Shown here: positions 22,442 through 30,000 of the stretch, one piece after another
Numbering within the stretch: the stretch's first letter is position 1
Layout of the letters: each line of letters begins with the position of its first letter
DNA from: Bigelowiella natans CCMP2755
Lineage: Eukaryota; Cercozoa; Chlorarachniophyceae
NCBI GenBank assembly: GCA_000320545.1
Contig: ADNK01003512.1
Coordinates: 1-30,000 of the forward strand
DNA length: 30,000 nt
Direction of reading: 5' to 3'
The notes under the pieces: model-generated
What the model saw: only the letters and a program-made list of their open reading frames with translations
Told to the model about the DNA's origin: nothing
The model's database searches: none
Program-made: the position numbers and the translations under genes

Positions 22442-23479
22442 ATGGATTCCGCACTCTACCACGTTCCTAAGAAGACCTCCACCCAGAAGTACCTCGCTGC
22501 TTCTGTGGCTGTGAACTGCGCCCTCGCTGCTGGGGTTGCATACATGTCCTTCTCCTCCCAGCCTGAGCAAATCGGTGCTGGAGTTGCTGTCCGCAACACC
22601 GGATCCATGGTCAACTCTGCTGTCCGCGGTGTTCAATCCCTTGCTGCTAAGAAGATCTCCGTCGAGCAGGGCCGTGCTATCCTCTCCCAGTCCCCTAAGG
22701 CTGACCTCCTTGTTAAGACTGGTGCTATCACCAACAAGCTTGTCAAGTCCGGCATGAGCATCCCTGAGATCGCTCAGCAGGTTACCTGCCAGAAGATCGG
22801 AGGTGCTGCTTGCCAGGAATGGTACGGACCTGACCGTGCTCTCTGGCTTGGCCCTTTCTCTGAGGGAGCTGTTCCTTCCTACCTCACTGGTGAGTTCCCT
22901 GGAGACTACGGATGGGATACTCAGGGACTTTCCGCTGACCCAACCACCTTCGCTGCATACCGTGAGACCGAAGTAATCCACGCTCGTTGGGCTATGCTTG
23001 GAACACTCGGATGCGTGACTCCTGAGCTTCTTGCAAAGTACTCTGGCGTTCCTATTGCTGAGCCTGTTTGGTTCAAGGCTGGATCCCAGATCTTCGCTGA
23101 GGGCGGACTTGACTACCTTGGAAACCCTTCCCTTGTTCACGCTCAGTCAATTCTTGCTATCCTTGCTTGCCAGGTCATCCTTATGGGAGGAGCTGAAGCT
23201 TACCGTGTGAACGGAGGTCCTGCTGGAGAAGGTCTTGATGCTATCAACCCTGGTGGAGCTTTCGATCCTCTTGGACTTGCTGACGATCCAGATACCTTCG
23301 CTGAACTAAAGGTTAAGGAGATCAAGAACGGCCGTCTCGCTATGTTCTCCATGCTCGGATTCTACGTTCAGGCTATTTCTACCGGTAAGGGACCTGTTGA
23401 GAACTGGGCTGAGCACATCGCTGATCCATCCGGAGTTAACGGTCTCACCCTCGCTACCGCAACTAAGTTCACCCCTTAG
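22442..23479 (+). CDS. Light-harvesting chlorophyll a/b-binding protein, LHCII type (copy B)
   Basis: Intronless, 345 residues, identical in protein to copy A from [13 protein letters not shown] (residue 10) to the C-terminal ATATKFTP. The first nine residues (MDSALYHVP) differ from copy A ([10 protein letters not shown]). The matching DNA runs 22,469-23,482 against 21,408-20,395, 1,014 bp, stopping three bases after the stop codon. The few differences I found are synonymous (for example ATC/ATT Ile, CTT/CTC Leu, TCA/TCG Ser, CTA/CTT Leu). Mature start near residue 127, helix [10 protein letters not shown] at 175-183, helix [13 protein letters not shown] at 293-304. Codons favour C- or T-ending forms, as in a highly expressed gene. 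The second hydrophobic leader helix suggests import into a plastid with more than two membranes. Confidence 0.97.
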   Translation: MDSALYHVPKKTSTQKYLAASVAVNCALAAGVAYMSFSSQPEQIGAGVAVRNTGSMVNSAVRGVQSLAAKKISVEQGRAILSQSPKADLLVKTGAITNKLVKSGMSIPEIAQQVTCQKIGGAACQEWYGPDRALWLGPFSEGAVPSYLTGEFPGDYGWDTQGLSADPTTFAAYRETEVIHARWAMLGTLGCVTPELLAKYSGVPIAEPVWFKAGSQIFAEGGLDYLGNPSLVHAQSILAILACQVILMGGAEAYRVNGGPAGEGLDAINPGGAFDPLGLADDPDTFAELKVKEIKNGRLAMFSMLGFYVQAISTGKGPVENWAEHIADPSGVNGLTLATATKFTP

Positions 23480-23684
23480 ATTAGTTTAGAATTAAATTTA
23501 GCTGTTGACGTGGACCTGCGCACAAGCAGACATCGCAACATTACTCCGTAGCTACAGTCAGCACACATGAGTGCCGCGTATAATGACTACTGAATTTGTT
23601 CCTCGCTGCAAAAATGTAGCATAATGATAGAAGCACACAGTGCTGAATTTATGAAACCTTAAATGGACATTGAATTCATGATTG

Positions 23685-23987
23685 ATGCTTCTTGCAGCTG
23701 TCACGGCATCAAAAATTTTCTACTTGCTGTGCGTCGTAGCGCTACTCATGGTCACACTGTCACACTCGCACGCATGCACCACACAAGAATGTAAACACCA
23801 CATCACACTCGACTACTTGCGCATGTTATTGAGTTGGCTTTGTGGCTTGAGAAAGACCTTTGGGAACTGCGCAAGGCGCATGTCAACGCACAGCGATGCG
23901 TTCGCCCAATGTGTGCAAACATGTGCGACAGGCACTCCACTAGCACTCAATGGGAGCACTGTGATGTCCATGCACAATCACTGCTAG
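23685..23987 (+). CDS. Possible small secreted Cys-rich protein (weak)
   Basis: Open frame of 100 codons whose first 29 residues (MLLAAVTASKIFYLLCVVAL then LMVTLSHSHA) look like a signal peptide, followed by a Cys-containing tail with CTTQEC and CVQTC. The local DNA is biased to TGCA/CATG words, which produces Cys and His codons by chance, and a CTTGCAG acceptor-like site overlaps the start. No homologue is recognised, so it may not be real. Confidence 0.22.
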   Translation: MLLAAVTASKIFYLLCVVALLMVTLSHSHACTTQECKHHITLDYLRMLLSWLCGLRKTFGNCARRMSTHSDAFAQCVQTCATGTPLALNGSTVMSMHNHC

Positions 23988-24208
23988 CTACTAGCTAGAG
24001 CAGCACACAATGCCTCCACCTAGCCACATGCACGCAACATCGGGTGAGCTAGCATGTGTGCATGCACAGCAGCAGAGTGACAAGCCACGTGCACGTGCAG
24101 CCACAATGTGCACGCTGCACTGCTAGACTGGTCGTCTAGCAGCAGTGCATGCCAGCTGGAGCTGGGCACAAACGATTTTTTTCATTTGGAAATGCTTTGC
24201 TTTGCTTC

Positions 24209-24286
24209 TGAACAAGTGTTTGATTTGAACAAACAATGCCTACGTGTCGCGAAACTGGTGTTTGGTTTGTTCAAATGATGTTCGAA
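24209..24286. repeat. TTTGAACAAA/GTTTGTTCAAAT inverted motif cluster, copy 1
   Basis: AACAAGTGTTTGATTTGAAC is followed about 45 bp later by GTGTTTGGTTTGTTCAAATG; the two contain complementary TTTGAACAAA and TTTGTTCAAA cores. The same two words recur in reverse order at 25,651-25,708. Confidence 0.65.
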
Positions 24287-24549
24287 CAAGAAGCAGCATT
24301 TGCAAATGTTTTCCTGTGAAAATCATTGGCAAATGATTTGAAAAATTTGAAACGTTCCCGCACAGCTGCGCGCAAAGCACGACATGACAGACCAAATCGC
24401 AATGCATTTGAATGCACAATTGTGCAACGTGTGACAAAGGGAACAAACAATCGCACAGGCACAACTTCACAACTTGTTGCAGATGGACACAGTTGTTGCG
24501 TGGACGCCATGCGCACGTAGATGTGTGGCATCATGGCGCACACATGCTG

Positions 24550-24590
24550 CCATTGAAAAGATTTGATCACTTCATCACATCCGTCTCATG
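24550..24590 (+). repeat. Dispersed repeat, copy 2
   Basis: CCATTGAAAAGATTTGATCA then CTTCATCACATCCGTCTCATG. It is the compact form of the repeat at 11,315-11,390. Confidence 0.75.
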
Positions 24591-25210
24591 GCTACTCAGG
24601 ACTCAGGACTCAGCCCCACAGACTCAGGAACTGTTTTTCTCTGCTTTGCAACCTCCAGCTGTGCCTTTCTCGTGTTTGAGAACTTTCCAAAATCTGTCCA
24701 ACTTTGACAATTTGTTGAGCATCACCAATGCTTCAGCTGTGTCTGTCGACAATGCACTTCGACGCGCTGTCAGCAGTGTCAAGCCACACAACAAGAAGAT
24801 GCGTTCGGACTCGACTGACGCAGCTTCAAATCATCATTTTCCTTTTCATGCCGAGTGATGCTTCTCCAAAATGGAGCTTCATGCATGAAGATGCATTCTG
24901 ATGGAAAATGACAAGCCCTGCGGGTGGGGTTGTCAATTGCAAATGCAATTTGAAACAGTGCCAACATGGCATCTGATTGGTTGTTTCTTTGGTGAAATCA
25001 GGGAAGCAAAAGCAATGCAGCATGTTGCAGACACATGTTTTTGATTGCTAGTTTGTTGCACCAATGAGAATGAGCTGCGCTCTCGCAAGATGTGCACGAT
25101 CGCAACAGCAGCTGCTGCACGTGCTGCTGACTAGCTAGCTAGTAGCCCCAGCTGACTGGAGCTAGTAGCAATGAAGTTTCATCAGTGCGAGATGCTGGCG
25201 AGATGGTAGC

Positions 25211-25251
25211 GAGACGGATGCAATGAAATGATCTGTCACTTTTTTCAATGG
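25211..25251 (-). repeat. Dispersed repeat, copy 3 (diverged, inverted)
   Basis: The minus strand reads CCATTGAAAAAAGTGACAGA then TCATTTCATTGCATCCGTCTC. It shares the two ends of copies 1 and 2 but has a diverged centre. Confidence 0.6.
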
Positions 25252-25549
25252 TCCGTCACAATCTAGCAATGCACATGCTGGCATGTGCAGTCCAACAGCA
25301 CCAGAGCAGCAGTGCGCAGCACGTGTGCCAGCGCATGGCATGGCGGCTGCGTGCGTGCATGCTGCGCATGCGCAGCACATGCGCAGGCCTAGCTAGCTAG
25401 CCTGGTCGCCGTGGCCACGTGGGTGATTTTTCTTCAGAAATTCACCGACAACGCAAGCTCAGGAGATCTCAAATTCAGCTAGCAATGTCGGCAATGATTG
25501 GCCACGCTAGACGCATGCAAAAGCTCAATTTTGGTGATTTTCTTGAAAC

Positions 25550-25757
25550 ATTTCCAAAAACATTTGCAAACACATTTGATTTGATTTGGTTTGAACAAAT
25601 GCGAATGTTTTGAAAAATTGTTTCCAAACACCAAATGCTTGCAAACTTGTGTTTGGTTTGTTCAAATGCTGCTCTAGCTCATGCAAACAAGTGTTTGATT
25701 TGAACAAATGATGTTTGTTCAAATGCATTTGCAAACACATTTGTTTTCAAACATTTG
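25550..25757. repeat. CAAATG/GTTTG word cluster with hairpins, copy 2
   Basis: About 200 bp built mainly from ACATTTG, CAAATG, TTTGAACAAAT and GTTTGGTTTGTTCAAATG words in both orientations, able to form several AT-rich hairpins. It shares the 20-base words of copy 1 near 24,209. Confidence 0.65.
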
Positions 25758-25803
25758 TGCCCAGCCCTAATGCCAGCATGCCAGCATGCCAGGCGCGCCC
25801 ACA

Positions 25804-26541
25804 ATGCATGTGGACAAGCCAGAAGGTGTGCACTTGGCACAAATTCATCTGGTTGTGTCCAGCGATGTGCACGTGCGTGTTGTGCATGCGTGGACTTGCA
25901 AGAAGTCCCTGCACGTGCATGTCTGTGACACGTGCATCAACTGCTTCACATGCACCTTTGACCTCACGTGTGGCACACATCAGCGCACAGGATTCATGTG
26001 TGCATTGCACTTGCTTGTCGCATCATCAGCTGTCTTTCCCACCAACCGCTGACAACGAACACATTGCAACACGTGTGACGCCTTCCAAACAAGAGTCTTG
26101 TGCCAATCCTGCGTTCTCCATCTTGCGCCATTGCCCTGCGCAGCATCGCATTGCATCATCACAGAAAATGCACCACGTGCACCGTGATGCTTTTGATGAA
26201 CGTGACATGCGAAGTGTTTCATCGCTTGCGCACGCTGACCAAATGGGATCACAAGGCGAGAAAGCACACGTGTCGTGACTTGTTTGGTGCGCATAGCGTG
26301 GACATGAAAAGAGCACATGTGCTTTCACTCATGCATGCAGTGCACATGCAGAATGGGTGCATGTCCAGATGTGTTTGCACACGCGCACACGTGTGTGGAC
26401 TCACAAGTCCCTACATGTGACTCGCATGGCACGTGCACGTACGCTGTAGGAGGCGCACAGTGCATGCAATGTCACATGACATGGCAATGCAAGGCACGTG
26501 CCACGGGTGATGAAACATGCGAGGCAAGAATGACGCTGTGA
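25804..26541 (+). pseudogene. Cys/His-rich reading frames with breaks, possible decayed gene
   Basis: From 25,804 one frame reads 82 codons with paired cysteines (VCDTCINCFTCTFDLTC) to a TGA at 26,050. It continues in the same frame with more Cys pairs (HCNTCDAF, VLCQSC). Another frame carries KCTTCTVMLLMNVTCEVFHR and KWDHKARKHTC (about 26,160-26,275), and a third carries CMQCTCRMGACPD...CMQCHMTWQC (to 26,541). This could be a zinc-ribbon-rich gene broken by indels. However, TGC- and CAC-rich DNA gives Cys and His in most frames on both strands, so the case is weak. Confidence 0.3.
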
Positions 26542-26577
26542 TCGAATGAGCGCGTAAGCGTCGGCCACCATCACATC

Positions 26578-26601
26578 TAGCGCAGATGTACATCTGCGCT
26601 A
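26578..26601. repeat. 24-bp perfect palindrome
   Basis: TAGCGCAGATGT followed immediately by its exact reverse complement, ACATCTGCGCTA. There is no spacer. It sits at the border where the CATG/TGCA-rich island gives way to ordinary AT-rich DNA. Confidence 0.9.
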
Positions 26602-27642
26602 CTTGTTAGCCTAGCACACCGAAACGATGCACAGCCTCATTGTTTATCATACTAACGCATGTGACAATTCGCATGACGCAAGAAGCGAATTCAAGATTAT
26701 GCAATATTGGAACTATGTGACGAAATACATTCGGAGTGTAGCAGTCACTAATCATTAGTTATCTAGACCAAACCGATTCGAATACGTGTGTATCGTTCGC
26801 TTTCCATCAATCACAAGCAAATCTTGATAAGCAATATAAGAGCAAGTAAGAAAGCGTTGTCGAAGCCTCTGTACGACGGATAAGTCCTATTCGCAAAGAC
26901 TCACACTTCTGATGACAATGGTTGAATGAAGAATGTTGCTTCGGTATGTTACAGGATTGTTACGTGATTTTCCAGTTTATGCTGATGCGTATGAGTGTTA
27001 CACACGTGAAGTCTTGGTACATGTACCCCCGAGTAGCACAAACAATTATTTTAAATATTTAAAGACCTACGATGATTGTAATTTGTATAATTACAGTGAC
27101 TTACGAAAACTATTCAGATTAAAATTTGATGCAAAAAAGTGTTATTTCAATGAAAAAAGTATCGAAACAAATTCAAGGTTCTGGTATTGAGTAATTTGCC
27201 AGTATGATAATTTCCTCTGCGCACATTGCTAAAGAAACTAATGCACGATGCAAAAAGGTTCACATATTTACATAAATATATCTTAAGTTTAATAAACAAG
27301 TACTAGGTAGAGGGCGTCTCTTCATCAAAAATAGATTCAGAAAGGTATATTTGGGTCAACTGCAGATAATGGCTTGGAATAAGATAAAATTAGAGCAACG
27401 CCAAGGAGAGAATACCGATAATTTATTAGAAGGTTGGTATTGCTGTTGAGGAAGATTTGGTAAGCTCGGCATATCAGCAACCACCCAAAAAACGGAGAGA
27501 GAGATCTCATTGTTAAAGAATTTTACTCATCTTCTCCTTACTTTGATGATTCATAATCAGCCAACGGTGTCATAATTCCATTTGCTAACAGCACTTCTGC
27601 GAGCATAGGTTGAAGTACGTCCTTCCACCGCTTCCTCCTCCT
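26602..27642. other. AT-rich intergenic region
   Basis: Lies downstream of the homeodomain gene. One open frame of 85 codons (26,933-27,190, plus) is AT-rich and Tyr/Asn/Lys-rich without recognisable features; I do not call it a gene. Nothing else was identified. Confidence 0.5.
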
Positions 27643-28208
27643 TTAAACGAAAGTCCACATGATGACGTCGCTGGGGGGAGGGTGCTGGTAGCTTGGGTCC
27701 GTCGCCGTTTGAGTGTATAACGGGATGACGACGTGTTCTTCGCCAGCAATGCAGATGGGGAGCCTCTTGAGTTTGGCGAAGTAGTCATTCTCACGGAGTC
27801 AGGAATTGCTGCAGCATAACCAGTATGGCAACGGGTAGAAACGCGTCTAGTCCCTTTTGAATAAAAGAAAATACCGAGGGAACCATGAGGATTGAGTTTT
27901 GCGGTTTTTTTATGACTACTAACAATATACCAGGTTTTGTAGAATGTTTGTGGCTAATCTTCACACTTCTTTGTTGCCGCAACTCGTTTCCATGACGGGT
28001 ACGGGGTTTATTCTGCTTTGTAGCCATAGCGGCTGCCATTGCTCGAGCGATTTTGCCAGCGTTCTTAGGACGGCGCCCTCGACCCCGGAACAAGTACCTT
28101 AAGTTGTTCAAAGAATGAAATAATCTTCTCCACGATTTCATCATATCATCGTCATCATTCCAATTGGAGAATTCAAGACTTTATTAGACACCACACAACG
28201 CACACACA

Positions 28209-28261
<53 letters not shown>

Positions 28262-29409
28262 GAGACGAGAGCATTATGTGGATTCTTACTTTGCCCTCCA
28301 TTTAACATCACGTTTTCTGCGGTTTGTAAACCAGTGATGGATTTGCTTCAAGGAAAGTCCAGTTAACCGAAGCAATTCTTCCCTGATAATGAGAGTAATG
28401 ATAATGATGATGATGAGTTCCAAAGCTTCGTAAAGGACTAATGGCCAACATATTGCAATGGCCCCACCTATCAAGACTAGTTAATCTCTTTATGCCATTA
28501 GTCATTATTGATCATTAGAGTCTTAAACCTCTCGTCGTCTGAAGGATATGGATCAGCGACATTACTCTCAAACCAAGCTGACAGTATTTCACGCGCTTTG
28601 CGTGGCAACTTTCTCCGTCGTTGTTTGAGCTGCTTCAGGCTAATCTTTGTAGCAGATACAATCCTCTTTGACTTACTTTTCAACGCCACAGAGGATGATT
28701 CTATTTCTTCCATTTCCGCCTCCTCCTCTTCGTCCTCTTCTTGTTTCAACCGCACATCGCTTCCACTCGAGTATTCTTCTTTTTTATCTTTCTGTTCCAC
28801 TTGCAACGACTCGAAATCTCTGTTCGAACGATTTTCGTCGTCGTCGTCGGTCGTCAATGAATCACATGCTGAAGAGAGGCTGTTACTACTGCTGCAACGA
28901 CGGTACATGTTTGAATAGAAGCACGCGGACTTGGCTCTGAACTCAAGAGATTGAGGGGGGGGCTCGTTGAGTTGCTGATCGCTACTGAATGCGTCCAGCA
29001 ATGAGCCTACAAATTTCTCAGCAACAAGATGAGGCTCAGTCTTAGCTTGCTCCGCTTCTTTCAGGGCCTCGTAGTCGAGTTCTGTCTCTTCTTCCCCATT
29101 ATCCTCTAATTCTGAGAACTTATGTGCTATATTTTTGCTGCGAGCATCAGTCCCTGAATCACGCTGTCCGCCATAGAATGTAGGGAAGAGAGGCATTAGT
29201 ACATCATAGGCACTTTCCTCAACATCGTGAATTGAAGCTTCGTTCAGGCTGAGATCAAGAGAGGTGATGCACATCTTGTGGTCTGGGAGGGTCATGGCCA
29301 AGATGCGTGGAAGCGCGAGTTTTGGCTTGTGAGGCAGGAGACACTGGATGAAGCGTTCGATGTAATAAGAAAGGAGACTTATTTCATTTTCGGCTGCGTA
29401 GTAGCGCAA
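27643..29409 (-). CDS. TALE-type homeodomain transcription factor with AT-hook-like motif
   Basis: Minus-strand exons 29409-28529, 28382-28290, 28097-27965 and 27789-27643 join in phase to about 417 residues. A homeodomain spans about residues 264-325: RRRKLPRKAREILSAWFESN, then DPYPSDDE, then (after an intron) LTGLSLKQIHHWFTNRRKRD. The spacing from the helix-1 Trp to PYPS matches TALE proteins, which carry a three-residue loop extension, and the DNA-contacting WF-x-N-x-R core is intact. Next follows RGRGRRPKNAGK, an AT-hook-like minor-groove motif, then a C-terminal exon ending QHPPPSDVIMWTFV. The N-terminal half is acidic (EEDEEEEAEMEE, TDDDDEN) and Ser-rich, as in activation regions. The first visible codon follows an in-frame TAG that doubles as an AG acceptor, so a 5' exon is missing or the start is a downstream Met. 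The last intron's acceptor (CCGTGAG) is the weakest join. Confidence 0.83.
28201..28260. repeat. (CA)n(GA)n microsatellite in homeodomain-gene intron 2
   Basis: CA run 28,201-28,226 followed by a GA run to about 28,260, inside the intron between exons 28382-28290 and 28097-27965. Confidence 0.95.
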
Positions 29410-29989
29410 CTACTCAGATGATGCAGTGAATGAAAATTTAGTTCTCCAATGATTGTTGCCACATCTTGCACCTCCCACGTGGTCATAACAACCGTCACTC
29501 TTCATCAAATGCTTGGATTCATTGCTTGCGACTAGAGAACAACTCGTGCAGCACATCAGCACATCCTAAAGCTCAGGTTTGAGGACCTTGACCTGAGAAT
29601 GTTGCCGAATTATTATTGACACACGGGTGGCCATCAAGCTAAGCATAAGTGCTTCCATGAATCTCAACCCACATGAGAAATACATCACGTTGTGAATAAA
29701 GCACACAGTTGCCATGAAGGTCTTGCCAACTTGACCGTTCTGACAACCTTGCCTTTGTGGATGATGTGTGTCGCGAGTGGTGAACGCTTACCATTTCTTA
29801 CACTTTTTTGATCTCATTCGGAAAAACATCTTGGATTTCCTTGCCTGCGACAAAAGGGGACATTGTAGCGGATGTGCGAGCACCCCACGTGGGTTGCTTG
29901 TGCAAGTCAATGCAGCTAAAGACATGCGCTAATGTGCTGCAGATCACAATACACGACCAGACGTGCGCAGTGTCCACGAATCTGCTACG
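29410..29989 (-). pseudogene. Decayed coding relic with Walker-A-like motif, unrecognised
   Basis: Minus strand. One frame (29,989-29,798) reads VDTAHVWSCIVICSTLAHVF, CIDLHKQPTWGARTSATMS, PFVAGKEIQDVFPNEIKKV, then a stop. A second frame (about 29,787-29,410) reads QGCQNGQVGKTFMATVCFIH, CGLRFMEALMLSLMATRVSI, HSQVKVLKPEL, a TAG, then DVLMCCTSCSLVASNESKHL and MKSDGCYDHVGGARCGNN, ending SSE-TAG. NGQVGKTFMA resembles a P-loop of helicase-like NTPases. One frame change and one internal stop break it. It is probably a piece of a repetitive or mobile gene lying directly upstream of the homeodomain gene. I do not recognise the family. Confidence 0.45.
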
Positions 29990-30000
29990 TCAAATTGTGC

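Larger units (their letters stand above)
23483..25803. other. Gene-poor island with dispersed repeats
   Basis: Downstream of LHC copy B. Dense in CATG, TGCA, CTAGCTAG and CACGTG words. It contains two copies of the CCATTGAAAA repeat (24,550 and 25,211), clusters of GTTTG/CAAAC and TTTGAACAAA words, and a weak small ORF at 23,685. No spliced gene could be assembled. Confidence 0.55.

Noticed and set aside
24240-26052. CRISPR-like array from repeated CAAATG/GTTTG words
   Set aside because: Words vary in spacing and orientation, there are no unique equal-length spacers, and the genome is eukaryotic.
26933-27190. 85-codon plus-strand frame as a gene
   Set aside because: AT-rich and Asn/Tyr/Lys-rich like random AT-rich DNA, with no signal or domain.

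Overview
The window looks like nuclear DNA of a photosynthetic eukaryote, most likely an alga with a secondary green plastid; a chlorarachniophyte fits best. The evidence is: genes built from many small GT-AG exons; introns packed with CA, TG, TA, GA and trinucleotide microsatellites; two green-type (chlorophyll a/b, LHCII-like) antenna genes whose products start with a short basic leader plus a hydrophobic signal-like helix and a very long presequence; and a GTPase with the same kind of bipartite leader. Organism assignment is inference. Exon chains were assembled by eye from splice sites and reading-frame phase.

Layout. 1-583: 5' end of a minus-strand gene resembling 7-dehydrocholesterol reductase. 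1901-7743: 19-exon SET-domain/Rubisco-LSMT-type protein methyltransferase. 9141-10481: intronless polytopic membrane protein (minus). 11902-12984 and 13182-13877: two small, multi-exon, unrecognised minus-strand genes. 15034-17945: seven-exon gene with a plastid-type leader, a DUF1995-like middle and a C-terminal IRG-type (immunity-related GTPase) G domain. 18395-19057: a small element with inverted terminal repeats and a broken, unrecognised reading frame, next to a strong hairpin. 20398-21438 and 22442-23479: two nearly identical intronless LHCII genes, head to head around a ~1 kb divergent promoter region. 23483-26601: gene-poor DNA with dispersed repeats and a Cys/His-rich decayed ORF set. 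27643-29409: TALE-type homeodomain plus AT-hook gene (minus). 29410-29989: decayed coding relic with a Walker-A-like motif.

Two kinds of non-coding DNA alternate. Introns and gene-near DNA carry microsatellites. Intergenic islands (about 8.2-9.0, 10.6-11.6, 18.1-20.2, 23.5-26.6 and 29.4-30.0 kb) are instead rich in short self-complementary words (CTAG, CATG, TGCA, GCGC, CACGTG) and hold the repeats and gene relics.

The genes do not form one pathway. The plastid theme (two antenna genes, and a GTPase with a plastid leader and a domain otherwise typical of photosystem-assembly proteins) is the strongest functional thread, and the IRG-DUF1995 fusion is the most novel-looking protein.
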